Source: Favolaschia claudopus | Lineage: Eukaryota > Basidiomycota > Agaricomycetes > Agaricales > Mycenaceae | Assembly (NCBI GenBank): GCA_037176885.1 | Contig: JAWWNJ010000015.1 | Span: forward strand, 2,463,578 to 2,527,577 | Direction: 5' to 3' | DNA length: 64,000 nucleotides | Position numbers and translations under genes: made by a program | In this document: positions 24,274 to 35,554 of the stretch, piece by piece | Layout: the number at the start of each line of letters is the position of its first letter | Numbering within the stretch: the stretch's first letter is position 1 | Notes under the pieces: model-generated | Database searches by the model: none | What the model was told of the DNA's origin: nothing | The model's input: only the letters and a program-made list of their open reading frames with translations

Positions 24274-25921
24274 TCACTCCTGAACCTCCACCTCACGCTT
24301 CTTAAGGACCAAAGGAGTTCCAACCACGCGCTTCCACACGTCCTGAACATCTTCAACCACAGTTTCGAAGTGCGATGTAGCATCGTAAGAGCGAGTGATG
24401 AAGATGTTGTCGTCAGCTCCGGAAGACGTGGGGGCATAGATAGGGGAAACGGTTAGGAACCTGAGGAAACAGTTAGCCTCAGTGTGTAAGTTGTCAAGTC
24501 AGCTACTGACTGCTCGTGGATGGGGCCGAGGAGGTTCAAGCCCGGAGTGATTTCCGTGTGGGGGTTGTCGGTCTCAACAATGGTACTAACGATGGCGACG
24601 TAGACATCTTTGGCGCAGACATTGTGGGTCGATGAGACCATGGCAATGTAGATATCTTAATGACCTGAGATTCAAGCACTTCTTGCATACAACATGGACG
24701 CACCGTTCCTCCGGTTGACCTGGTTCTGGGGAATGATGATCTGGCAACTGTCGCTGTCTTCAGTGTTAGGGATGGGGTGCTTGAGGATGCAGATGGCCCG
24801 GACGACTCGGCCGTTCTCAACAACTCTGATCTTGCCGCTGTCGGAACTACCAGCACCGAAATAACTGGGGTCACCAATAACTTGTTTCGCCTTTACAGTT
24901 TCGCCGGCGCTCGTCACACCAACGAACTTGCCGTCTGAATCAGTGACAATTTTCTCGATTTGTTTGTCGAGCATGTAAGTGCCGCCGTAGATGGCACTGA
25001 GACGAGCAAATGATTGAGGCAGCTCCCCCAGACCGTACAAGGGGTAGATGTATGGCGATTTGCCGTAACGCGCCATGGAAGAGGTGTAGAGGACAATGCG
25101 GTCATATGTGGGTCGCGCGGGTTTCGTGATATAGCTGCAGGTAATGTTATGCGTGCAACGATGAGCCTTTTGACAACAACTCACTCGTCGTCAAGGTACA
25201 ATGCCATGGCATGCCCAATGAAGTCTTGCGTGCCAGGCTCCAGTCCAAACTTTTCGTAAACAGTTTTCATGCTATCTGTGTCCAAGTTGATGCCTATTTG
25301 CATGAATCTCAGTCATGACGGAAGTGGAACAGGACACGATGAATGGGACCTTGGTGGGTCGCAGGGTCCTCGTCCTTCCATCCCTGCAGGAACTCAAAGA
25401 ACTTCTTCGCCCGTCTCTTCTCGAATAGACCCATGAGAGGGCTCTTGACCGCCTCCATTTCGGTAGACGGGACCTTTGAGATCTTGCCATCGCGATAAAC
25501 GAAACTACCTGCGATCTGCTTGAACTCGAGATATCGGGTGACGTCTGTGTGCACAAGGATCTTGGTGAGTTCTCCGGATGCAATGATGAACTTGGGGACG
25601 AGATCGACAGCATAGTCGCGGTCGCGACCAAGTTCCGCAGGTGGTTCTTGATCAGGACGGAATTTGCGCCAGAGCTAGTTGATTTTGAGACTGAGTCAAA
25701 ACTGAGATAGCATGGAAGCCCACCTGAGTCAGGTTGAGACTGGCACTGTCACCACCGTAGTAGTCGTTTCTATCCATGTGAAGGACCTTCTTGCCCTCAA
25801 CTGAGAGTAGACCGGAGAGGATACATTCTGTGAGGCCAGTTCCCAAGACGATAACCTAGTCGAGGTCGATACAAGCGAACTTCATACACTGGAAGAGTCT
25901 TACATCGTATTCCTCATCCAT
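24274..25921 (-). CDS. GDI1: Rab GDP-dissociation inhibitor
   Basis: Extracts GDP-bound prenylated Rab GTPases from membranes and recycles them in the cytosol. It starts [18 protein letters not shown], the FAD-fold-like nucleotide motif of GDI/REP proteins, then [17 protein letters not shown]. Conserved blocks follow: [58 protein letters not shown] and the Rab-binding and lipid-pocket segments. The end is [21 protein letters not shown]. Seven or so exons join without frame problems, giving about 450 residues, the usual length. A (CCA)6 tract on the coding strand lies just before the start codon. The next gene upstream ends only 115 bp away, so the promoter must be short or lie in that gene's 3' part. 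Confidence 0.95.
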
Positions 25922-25923
25922 GA

Positions 25924-25941
25924 TGGTGGTGGTGGTGGTGG
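25924..25941 (+). repeat. (TGG)6 microsatellite in GDI1 leader
   Basis: Six TGG units lie immediately upstream of the GDI1 start codon (CCA repeats on the coding strand), most likely in the 5' leader. Confidence 0.9.
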
Positions 25942-26036
25942 TTCAGTTGAGCGTTGTGGTGGTCAAGCACTATGCACGTGCGTGGGAACGGATCAAAACC
26001 ATTAACAGGGGGCATTAACTACTCTATCCCAAAAAG

Positions 26037-28328
26037 TTAGTCGAGTAAAACTCTCATATCGTCCCCTGCGCCCTCATTCGCTTCTCGCTGTTTTCCACCA
26101 GATCTTCCTCCACACCGAACTTCCTCTTCGCCCGTGGAGGCCCAGAATGCGAACCTGTATTTTCCGTTATCCAGCTGGGCTTGGGGGGTAGGTAGCGGCA
26201 TCGGTGCCACTGCTGGTGGCAGCGGAGCATGCACTGGCGGCAATGGCGCAGGTGTGGGGGGTTCGACTGATGGCAGCGGAGCAGGCCGCTTCGGGCGTTC
26301 TGCTTCAGATTCGTCGAGCGTCCGGATTTTGCTGACCAGCTTATCGATTGCTGAAGAAGGAGTTGACGCGGGCTCTGACAGTGGAATCGGATACACATAC
26401 TTTTTTTGTTTCGCCTATAATACTCGCTAGATCGTACGTCAGTAGATATAAAATACAGATGCATTCCGACGTACTTCCATGACTTCAACGTACGTTGCGG
26501 ATACTGAGGCAAATGGGTAAGAACAAACCTAAGTGCAATGTTGCGCTTACTCGTCGTGCAAAGTCGCCGAATCTTTCTTGCATGGTAAACTCGGTAAACT
26601 CATCTTCGGAAAAAGAAGCAATATGTCTGACGATGCCGCCGAGGTCAGCTGCATGTTTTATCAGTTCAATGTTTCGTTGGGAACACTCGACACACCTCTT
26701 GTAAACGAGCCACCCGTGGGTCCCATAGCACTTTCATCGAAAGCAGGAACCTCCGAGTTATCATCATCGTCTTCTCCTTCGTCGTCTTCGTCATCTTGCT
26801 CCGACTCCTGTTCATCGTCCTCCGATTCGGTGAGTTCGGACTCGGAGCTGCTCTCCTTGTAGTTTGGCCTGCGTTGCGGGATAGCCTTCTTTGGTTTACG
26901 TTGCTCCTCGTCAGGTTCCTCCGTTTGATCACTATCTCTGACCGAAGCAAGAATTTTATCAGGCAAATCATGGTGACTTTGCCAGTACGAAGCCCAGGAT
27001 TGTGTTGAGTGGTGCGGCGCCTGAGAATCCAAGACGGTAAGAGCCAAAGTGATATATGGCTTGATTTTGCGCACCTTCTCGTTTAATGCTTCACATAATT
27101 CACTTCGAGTCAAAGTCGGGTCGCTCTTAAGCCGCCATTGTATAAATTTGATAAAATAGGCCCTTCCATCCGAAAACGGATCAGATTCTGAGGGTGAACA
27201 GGTGAAAAAGAAATAACCTGTCAGCCGGCGTGAATTTATGTCCACCCCGGTTGTGTGGCTTAAACAGACATGATCAGCCAGATTCATGATGAGGACACAG
27301 TGAATACCTACTATAGCTTCCGTCGGTGGACTGGGGGAGCGAGAAGGCGGTTCGGGAATCTTTAACTCGGTATTAGGTGGCGGAAGACGCTCATTGTAGA
27401 CTAGCGTGTGCGACGTCAGACTATTGATGGTTCGTCGCCGACCGCTGGTCGGTATTTCGTCGTGACTGGATGTGGCACGGCGACTGGATCCAGCCCGACT
27501 AGATTCAGCCCTGTTACTGGAGGAGCTAGCACGGTTATGGGACTCGGCGTGTTGACTGGACTCGCGGTGACTGGAAATCGATTCGGTGCGGCGACTTGAA
27601 TCACCACGACTAGGTATACGAGTCGGTTTTGCGACTTGTTGGTTTTGGCGTCGAGGAACGGGAGAAGAGGAAGACATTGCGGAGGTTGAGAATGGAGACG
27701 ACTCCGTCTTGAAATTCGCGATGGACGGTTTCTTTACTGTCTTTTTTAGACCAGGGGCATCAGGAAATGACTGAAGCGCCGTGTCCAACTTGTCCTTGTT
27801 ATCAAGGTAGTAGTCCTTCCACAAACTTGCAGAATGACCACCAATCTAGCAGATGTCAGAGCCACGTTTACGGGGAGCAAAACGAGATAAACTTACCCCA
27901 TGAAGACGGTTCAGAGCGTCCTTGAAAGTCTCACCTTTCGAGCGGCTTTCGAACAAAGCCCTGAGAAGAACGGGTTCGTCGGCGAGCTGTACCGGATGAG
28001 ACAGGGCAAAGGCGTCGTGGATTACTTGCTGGGGGAAGAAAGGTATCCCAGGTATGCCGTTGGGAAATCCTTGCGGTTGCATCTGGTTTTGCCACGCAGC
28101 AGGGTACTGCGAATGCTGTACCGCAGGTGGTTGAGGGTAATGGTTTTGAGGCATAGTTTGCGGCATCCAGTTTTGTTGCGGTCCGGCAGCCATAGGATGC
28201 ATAGGTGGCTGAGACGATTGGCGAAAAGGTGCCAAGGGGGGAGTGTAACGGTCCGGTGGATTTGTGAATCCATTGGAGCCCTGAAGGAGTTGAAGAGCTT
28301 CGGTACTAGTCGTCGGAAATCCGTTCAT
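26037..28328 (-). CDS. Protein with three Myb/Rap1-like helical repeats
   Basis: It starts MNGFPTTSTEALQLLQGSNG at 28328. A Pro/Gln-rich N-terminus precedes three similar units spread over the protein. Unit 1: VLLRALFESRSKGETFKDAL then GGHSASLWKDYYLDNKDKLD. Unit 2: GRAYFIKFIQWRLKSDPTLT, LCEALNEK, then (after an intron) APHHSTQSWASYWQSHHDLP. Unit 3: GIVRHIASFSEDEFTEFTM, FGDFARR, then YPQRTLKSWKEYYRRNKK. Each has two helices and a final helix with W-x(2)-YY/YW-x(3)-(N/H)-(K/H), which resembles the third helix of Myb/Rap1 DNA-binding domains. Between units lie Ser/Arg-rich and very acidic stretches (EQDDEDDEGEDDDDNSE). A Pro/Leu-rich region follows unit 3, ending VLLD. A nuclear DNA- or chromatin-binding protein is the likely role, but I cannot name the family. 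Confidence 0.7.
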
Positions 28329-28463
28329 TTCTTCAACAACTTGTTCGCTGGGCTCATAAGCTTGGGTTGGGGAGGATAAGAGTTAAGTCAGCTCGGTGTG
28401 ACATGTCGCGCCGTCACGTACCGCGTCGAGATCTAAATCGGGAATTGTCGGCCGAATACCACC

Positions 28464-30870
28464 ATGGTTCTCCTTCGCCGTTTCTCGACTTCGGTAGCTC
28501 GCAACACTCTAAGTCCTCTGGCTAGGGCTGCCGCGGACGGTCTTTCTCACTGGAAAGGCACCTCCGTCGAAGGCGGCGCAACCAAGAATTTTATTGGCGG
28601 GGAATTCATCGAGAGCAAGACAAGCGACTGGATCGATATTCTGGATCCGGTAAGCCATTCACCATACAGGAACGGTCGCGGAGCTGTAATCATATCCAGT
28701 CCACCCAAACTCTGCTTTCCCGTGTTCCGCAAACAACGCCAACTGAATTCGAGCAAGCCATCGACGCCGCTTCGCAAGCGTACAAATCCTGGAGTCGGAC
28801 CAGTGTAATTGCTAGACAACGCTTTGCTCTCGAGTGCGCAGCGCGAGATGTGGGCCTTCGCTATGCTCACGAAATCATGTAGACTACAACATCTGCTTCG
28901 CCAAAATGCCGAAGCCATTGCAAACAGTATAGTCCTCGAGCAGGGCAAAACAATCGCAGGTTCGAGTGCATATCTGGCTCAGCGAACGCTTCACTCAAGA
29001 TGCACCACCAGATGCCCATGGAGATCTTCTTCGTGGCTTACAGGTTGTTGAAACAGCCATAGGAATCACTTCAAATCTACTTGCTGACAAGCTCGAGGGT
29101 GCTAACCACTACAATTCACCGATTTTTTAATATCGCTCATTTTCCTTTCAGTCAGCAAAGACATGGACACTGATGTGCGGAAGCTGCCGCTGGGTGTAGT
29201 TGCCAGTATTGCACCGTTCAACTTCCCAGCGTATGCCTTCAGCTTCTTCTAACCCACCGTGTTAAACGTTTTCAGCATGATACCTCTTTGGACGATTCCG
29301 ATGGCAGCTGTTACTGGGAACACTCTCATTCTCAAACCCTCCGAGCGCGATCCAGGCGCAGCCATGATCATTGCCGAGCTCTGTCAACGTGCAGGTGTGA
29401 TCATAGCCGCGACCATATTTCGAATGCATGATTTTGTTAACGCTTCATGTAGGACTGCCTTCCGGTGTATTGAATGTTGTACATGGCGGAGTGCCGACTG
29501 TGAACGCCATCTGCGATCATCCTGCTATCAAAGCCGTTAGCTTTGTCGGAGGAGATCGGGCAGGCAAACACATCTACGAACGGTAGGTGTTTTCAGGAGT
29601 CTTCGGAATATCATAATGTGTGCTTCCAGGGCCACGAAGAACGGAAAGCGGGCACAGGTCTGGAACTCCGTCTAATCTGTTGAGCAATGAACCCTAATGG
29701 CCAAATAGGCTAATCTTGGTGCGAAGAATCATGCCGTACTCATGCCAGATGGTCCGTAACGTGCGCGCCTCTGCTCTCGATGCTCATTCAGTCTCAGCCA
29801 ATCGAAATCTCGCCTTGAACTCGATCCTCGGTGCTGCATTCGGAGGTTTGTCTGGTTTCTGACTCGTTGACTATCTCAAACTGAATTCAACACCTTAGCC
29901 GCGGGTCAACGTTGTATGGCGCTTTCAGTAGTTTTGCTGGTCGGGGAAGCCAAATCTTGGCTTCCCGAGCTCATCGAGCGCGCCACAAAACTGAAAGTTA
30001 GCGGTGGGTTCGAACCAGGAACTGATTTGTCAGTGCAGTTATGATCAATCAATAGCATGTAGACTGATAATTCTTTGCAGAGGGCCAGTAATCTCACCTG
30101 CTGCAAAACAAAGAATCACTGGCTTGATTGCGTCGGCAGACGAACAAGGGGCCAAAATCTGGCTTGACGGTCGTGGTCTCGAGGTTCCAGGCTACGAAAA
30201 CGGCAACTTCATAGGCATGCATGCGACATTCAGATCAATCTGTGCAGCAATAACCTCGTTGTATAGGGCCAACAATCATTCAGGCAGACACCAGCATGCG
30301 ATGTTACCAGTGAGTTTTGAAACCCGGTATCAAAATTCTCCGACATTCGTTCGCGTAGGGAAGAGATCTTTGGACCTGTTCTCACTGTCCTGACTGTTGA
30401 CACACTGGACGATGCTGTGGAAATCATCAACAACAACAGGTATGGTAATGGCGCTGCCTGCTTTACGCAGTCGGGTGCCACGGCGCGTAAATTCGAGACC
30501 GAAGTTAACGTCGGACAAATTGGGATCAACGTGCCCATCCCTGTCCCTCTCCCGATGTTTTCCTGGAGTGGAAACAAAGTATCTGAACTCCCTCGATCTC
30601 TTTCCATGGGTTGCTTATAACATTGTCGCAGGGGAGCTTCTTGGGAGACATACATTTCTATGGAAAAAGGTAGGAATGAACTCCTCTGGACAGAGAGAAT
30701 GCTCATTGTTTATAGCGGAATCAACTTCTATACTCAAAACAAGGTAAGTCGAGACGGAGTGGATCTTTTCCATTCTCACATTTTCCACCACGCAGACCAT
30801 CACATCTCTGTGGAAGGCCGAAGACGCGCTGGGGACTCGGGCATCGGTGGATATGCCCACTCATCACTGA
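28464..30870 (+). CDS. Methylmalonate-semialdehyde dehydrogenase (acylating), mitochondrial
   Basis: CoA-dependent aldehyde dehydrogenase of the ALDH6 family; in valine and beta-alanine breakdown it makes propionyl-CoA or acetyl-CoA. A mitochondrial presequence ([20 protein letters not shown]) is followed by [20 protein letters not shown]. About twelve exons give [93 protein letters not shown] and [13 protein letters not shown]. The catalytic Cys is in [14 protein letters not shown]. The end is [20 protein letters not shown], then VDMPTHH. The NLGAKNH segment, in place of the ELGGK Glu of hydrolytic ALDHs, is the mark of this CoA-acylating family. The 135 bp to the divergent Myb-like gene probably hold both promoters. 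Confidence 0.92.
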
Positions 30871-30944
30871 AATCACGGTCCGCCCGAACACCAATTCGTG
30901 TACTTTTAGCAATATTTACAAAATCAACGTAACATATTGTCGGT

Positions 30945-31730
30945 CTATTGAGACTTGCCCTCCAAGTCATCTAGAAAAGCTTCGGACAGTGAAGTACATT
31001 GCTGATAAGTGTTCTCAAAACCACTCTAGTTCGAGTATCAGCGGTTGCAGCTGTGGGTCAACGTACAGCATACCAAGCCCCCGTACCATGGATCGGGAAT
31101 GGATTTCCCGTCCAAGTATGAGCCCCAGAGACGGATGTCGGCAGTAGAATTGCTGGGCATTACACGTTTGATGTCCCGTAAATTGCTATCGTCCGAGGCA
31201 AGAATGTGGGTGAATTCAGTAAAATCTGAGCTGTTATATGTCGATATGTGTGCATCCACTGAACACCAAAGAGATGAAATTGACCTAGTAAGCTTGCGGG
31301 ATTGATGCGAAATAGATATTTTGTGCTAGAGAAAATCCCCATGAGAGCACTCGTGCATTGCGAAACGCCAGTATACCTTTTTACACGTCGCTACCGTGCT
31401 ATCTTGCGCCGTGAATTCGGGAACATATGGGATTCTCCTGCACTTAACTTACCGCTGAACGGAAATTTCAACCCATCATCATCTGCACGCTAAACCATGC
31501 GTTCATGCACTCACGTCGTCCGGATCCTCACCAGTGTGATAACCTGCGGTTCCGCAACTATCGACAACAATGTTCAGACCTCGCTGTTTCGCGGCGGCAG
31601 CGAGAACCGCTTCGCCCATCGGAGACCGACATATGTTGCCTATGCCTCTTAGCAAGCGCCGGGAAGGGTCACGATTTGACTTGCCGAGACATACGACCAG
31701 AACTTTGGCTATGGGGGCGTCTCCTGGCAT
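30945..31730 (-). CDS. Low-molecular-weight protein tyrosine phosphatase
   Basis: Cytosolic phosphatase of about 18 kDa. It starts MPGDAPIAKVLVVCLG. An intron (GTAAGT...ATAG) splits the P-loop, which after splicing reads VCLGNICRSPMGEAV, the C-x5-R-S active site. DSCGTAGYHTGEDPDD follows. A later exon gives SDFTEFTHILASDDSNLRDI and SIPDPWYGG; the Asp in DPWYGG is the general acid. The end is LSEAFLDDLEGKSQ with stop at 30945-30947. The middle, 31480-31260, should hold a short exon (the STVATCKK region near 31350), but I could not join it in frame with canonical splice sites, so either a splice site or one base is unclear there. Confidence 0.88.
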
Positions 31731-31847
31731 TTATTGAACTATTCGATGTGGTTTTGGTCCAAGCTCGATTTATGATGTGTCGCCGACTCGCCAATCATTT
31801 CCCGAATAGGAGAATAGCACTCTTCCCTCTAACTTTCGCCAGCATTC

Positions 31848-33083
31848 ATGCCTTCCCCACCCATCGAGGTTCCTCTGCACCATTTGAAACGCTTTACTCG
31901 TTCTGACCATTACCGGCAAGGTCTTCCTCACAACGATTGCGTCTCAGCCCGTGCTCAGGCAGCGACAAGGTCCATGATCATTCAACTCGTCACTACGATG
32001 ATTTGCACTCACCCTTCAAGCAGAATACATTTTAAGAACCCTTCAGGTCAAAGGGGAATCTTTTAGGAAGATTGGAACACACATTAAATATGCTACAGGT
32101 TAAGAAGATCAAGTTTGCATCGTATGATCTAGCGTCCGACGAGAAGGTACCATTCTTTGGACTCAATGGGAGGTCAACTTCAATCTCAACAGGCGAAAAG
32201 GTTATGGCGGAGAAAGGCTCCAGCAGGTCATTGTCGTCATGCTTTCGCTTCAACTTCTCTGATTGCTTGTGTGTTCAGATAAGCAGCAGCTTCCTGGGAT
32301 TCTAGTAGGCGGAAAATTTCCTGGCGTAAGTTCACCTGAATCTTCTCCGTATCATCGCAAATGAATTATCGCAGCCGTTTCAAGATTTGTGAGTTATTTG
32401 GTTTGCCAAGTGTTCCTCCATTGACACAGTCAAGTGAGGATGCCGTCGAGTTTGGGGAACTCGATACATATCTTCGATTGAAGGAGTCTTGGGACCCTGA
32501 TATCGATGGAGAGGGACCAGCTTTGCCTTCTGCTCCGATCGGCGTTCCAGGTGCTCAGACACCACTGGAAATGACGCCCGAACACCTTCGCAAGGAGATC
32601 ATCGCTCAGCAATCCTCCCCATTGAGAGGGAAGGGCGGGGTGCCGGTTAACAAGCGTACCGACCTTCTTGACGCCGGCGATGCGTTCTCTGGGTTTGGAT
32701 TGCAAGGCGTCCACGTGTCGGAGGCTGAATTGGCTGATCTTGTCGCCGAACTTGGTCTTGAAGGGGACGAGGCCGGAGACTTGGTTAAGGGACTGAGCAG
32801 TGCAACTACCTCTGCGTCAGAAAATAAGCCTAAACCTGCCCCTCCTCCTGCAACAAAACCCTCAGCGGCCGAGTCCCAGAAGGACACAGTCACTGAAGTG
32901 AAGCCTGCTGAACCGGCTGCTGCAGAGCTAAAGTCCACTGAGGAGGAGGCTCCAGCATCGCAAGAAGCCCCCGCTAAGGCTTCGATTGAAACCGAGACAC
33001 CAGCAGCTGCTCCCGCTGAAAAAACAGCGTCGGTCGAAGTTGAATCCCCAGCGCAGACAATTTCTGCAAGCGAGGAAGAGTAA
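31848..33083 (+). CDS. SH3BGRL/thioredoxin-fold protein with long Ala/Pro/Glu tail
   Basis: Six short exons give MPSPPIEVFLTTIASQPVLR, then AEYILRTLQVKKIKFASYDL, ASDEKAKRLWRRKAPADKQQ, LPGILVGGKFPG, then FEDAVEFGELDTYLRLKESW. This is the glutaredoxin-like fold of the SH3BGR family, which has no redox CxxC; none is seen here. The last exon encodes a tail of about 190 residues with a conserved helical part (GFGLQGVHVSEAELADLVAE) and then Ala/Pro/Glu/Lys-rich low complexity ending SASEEE. Function is unknown; the fold suggests protein or ligand binding. The start is 117 bp from that of the divergent phosphatase gene. Confidence 0.82.
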
Positions 33084-33300
33084 AGAATCACTAGTTATCT
33101 CAGTCATATCTATTCACAATGAAACGAATGAAAAGGAAAAGACAATGGCTATCACCCGATTGGTATTACAGTCTGAAATGTCTGGTACACAAATTGTAAA
33201 CGAGAATAGGCTATTCTACACAGGAGCAAAAGATCGGGATCGTCGAAAAAAGCGGATTAGCATAACATAGAGCGCTGATGAAAGAGATAGCTAGCTGCTG

Positions 33301-34521
33301 TCACGATTCCGACGAGTCGGAAGAAAGGTCTGAATCGACAAGCGTTGACCGGCGACGCCGTACCGTCTGAGAACCAGATGATGCGAGTGTTGTACTTGGC
33401 GCGTCCTCTATCTTGATTTCCTTCGCATCTCAGTCAGAAAGCGACAGGGAGAGAACCAAAAAAGCACAGATATAGCCTCACCGTTCTGCTACTGGGTCGT
33501 GAGCGCCGTGCGGGAACCAGAGGCTTCTCCTCAACGTCCTCGGAATCTTCTGAACTCGTGCTAGATATAGTAGGTAGTGGTTTGATATCCACTTTCGCGA
33601 AAGATGGTTCTGGTTCCGCGTATAGAGGGGCCGCCTGGCGGAGCATGAGAGGCAGAACGCAGACGCCGACGATGAGGGATGTGATGACTAGGAAGATGAT
33701 GGAGGATATAAGGGCAGAGAGAAGTGGAAGCCGCGTTATGAGACCGCTAAATCCTAATGTCAGATTTTGTTTCAACAAAACATAAACACCAACCGAATGC
33801 CGTGGTGAACAACAATTCCGTTCAAAGACGCACTGATAACGCTGACTTCTCTTCCTTCCCCGCTTCCTACAGCTTTCCAATTATCTCTTCGTCCGACCTC
33901 GACGTTGGCAATTACCAGTCGTGCGCCAGGTGTGAACTCGGTCAGAAGAGGCACTTTGACATCGATGACTGAGGGGGCGCGCGAGTAGAAGGGAACACGC
34001 GGCGGTGTGACAATAGTCTTAATGCTATGGTTGAACAATAATTACTTTGGTAATTTGCACACTCACAGGTCGCCGAATCGAGGCAATCGTCTTATTCGAG
34101 CGCGAAGAAAGGGTAAGGGTTGTCATAAAGTTCCCGAGAGCATAGGTGCCCTCTAGGTTCGGAACTTGAAGGTGGAGAAAGACATCATAGCGCTGTTGAG
34201 ACACGAGAGGAGGGAGGGCCATCTGGGCATATGGGGGCACTCCGTCACTGGCCTAAAATTCAAGTAACAGACTCAAAGACAGTCAAAGTCGTACCCATAT
34301 TGCAGATATAACGGAGCTTTCCACCCGACGGCGGCGTTTCTCCAGACAACCCAGCCGGCGGAGGCAGACAGAAGCAAGAGTAGAGGAACGAGCGAGAGAC
34401 ATACAACGAGAGGGAGGATGTGAGGGAAGTACGGGCGTAGAAAGGCAAAGAAAGCGGACAGAGCAGAGGAAAGTAGACGCGCAGGGAGCTGGACAAGAGG
34501 CGTAGACTTTGAATCCGACAT
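33301..34521 (-). CDS. Seipin (lipid-droplet biogenesis protein)
   Basis: ER membrane protein at ER-lipid-droplet contacts. It starts MSDSKSTPLVQLPARLLSSA at 34521. The first membrane segment (LPLVVCLSLVPLLLLLSASAGW) is followed by the luminal beta-sandwich: KAPLYLQYG, VPPYAQMALPPLVSQQRYDV, NFMTTLTLSSRSNKTIASIR, and the block with RVPFYSRAPSVIDVKVPLL. A second membrane segment follows (LLSALISSIIFLVITSLIVG). The cytoplasmic tail is Ser/Glu-rich and ends TLVDSDLSSDSSES with stop at 33301-33303. The two-membrane-segment layout and the luminal motifs match fungal seipins, which lack the long animal C-terminus. Confidence 0.88.
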
Positions 34522-34638
34522 GAAAGTGGGCAATAAGAGGGTATCTTTCTACTTAGACAGCAACAAAAAATAAAGGGCGGGATTGGAGTGGATACCATAT
34601 ATGGCAGGCAGCCAACAGGCATCTCTCTCTCTCCCTCA

Positions 34639-35277
34639 ATGTCAACCGTAAGAGCCCATACTTTACTCGGCGTCAATCCCACATCGGAGGACTTGAAGCT
34701 GTTCATCGCTTCTCTCAGCTCTGGCAAAACCATAGACCCAGAAGTCAAATCATACTCAGACGCTGTTTATTTCAACTTCTATGCTCTGGGTCTGAGTCTG
34801 CTCTTCGTTCCCAAGAACGGCTATAAACCCAAAAGTGGTTTGACCCGTTCTACGCTTCAAGACACAGATCTTGCTCTGGAAGGACTCGACTTGTACAACG
34901 TTCCCAAGCCTGACTCGAAAATCAAAGGCGCGTCGACGCGTAAGGCGGAGCTCGCGTTTTCGACGTTCCCGAGACTTCCATTCGCACTGGAGCTGGCGGA
35001 AGGTGTCGTTGACAAGGATGGCAAGACCCTTGTTCGACCAGCGTACTTGAGCGTAGATGCAACCACGATGGGCAAAGATTTCGTCGCATGTTTCGGCGAA
35101 CCCGCTCGGAAAGGTGGCGGAGCGGGGCCTTCGTCTGGTTCTATTGGTATTTGGTGCGAATGGACAGCCGATGGGGTGATGGTTGAGTTCGGTGGAGATG
35201 AGGCGAAGGGACCGCAGGCTTGGGAGCGGGGGAAGGACGCTGTCTGGCGCGTCATTTCCATGTTCCCCCGCAAATGA
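34639..35277 (+). CDS. Conserved fungal protein of unknown function
   Basis: A single-exon gene of 212 residues. It starts MSTVRAHTLLGVNPTSEDLK at 34639; an ATG at 34588 is in frame but less likely, and 34639 lies 117 bp from the divergent seipin start. Notable segments are SYSDAVYFNFYALGLSLLFV, GYKPKSGLTRS, LDLYNVPKP, and a strongly conserved-looking C-terminus with GEPARKGGGAGPSSGSIGIW and DGVMVEFGGDEAKGPQAWER. I know this pattern from many fungal genomes without assigned function. No signal peptide, membrane segment or catalytic motif is seen, so a cytosolic role is likely. Confidence 0.8.
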   Translation: MSTVRAHTLLGVNPTSEDLKLFIASLSSGKTIDPEVKSYSDAVYFNFYALGLSLLFVPKNGYKPKSGLTRSTLQDTDLALEGLDLYNVPKPDSKIKGASTRKAELAFSTFPRLPFALELAEGVVDKDGKTLVRPAYLSVDATTMGKDFVACFGEPARKGGGAGPSSGSIGIWCEWTADGVMVEFGGDEAKGPQAWERGKDAVWRVISMFPRK

Positions 35278-35470
35278 TTAAAAATGTACGTATTCTCAGC
35301 AATCATGTTTGAGCATTGAAGACGAACTGACAAAGCCATTGTAGGCCGCTCTCAAAGGCTTTCAAAGGACTCTATGCCTAATTGGGCAATTCATGCTCGA
35401 TTGGTGTGGAATATTTTATGTCAAGGAACATGAACAATGGACGTCCAATGACAGCGCGCCTTGGAAATCC

Positions 35471-35477
35471 TATAAAT
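35471..35477 (+). promoter_or_regulatory. TATA box
   Basis: TATAAAT lies 84 bp upstream of ATG 35555. It argues that translation starts at 35555 and not at the earlier in-frame ATG 35393. Confidence 0.55.
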
Positions 35478-35554
35478 TCGGCCAGAAGCTGAGCCCAAGC
35501 TCTCAAGCAACCCCTACACCTCAGCATTTTGCCACCTCTGCCACCCATCCATCC

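Noticed and set aside
29990..30025. tRNA-like B-box (gggttcgaacc)
   Set aside because: It is the coding sequence for GGFEPGT in the MMSDH gene and has no tRNA arms around it.
30660..30932. Plus-strand open frame overlapping the end of MMSDH
   Set aside because: It is a different reading frame of the last MMSDH exons; the MMSDH frame has the conserved segments.
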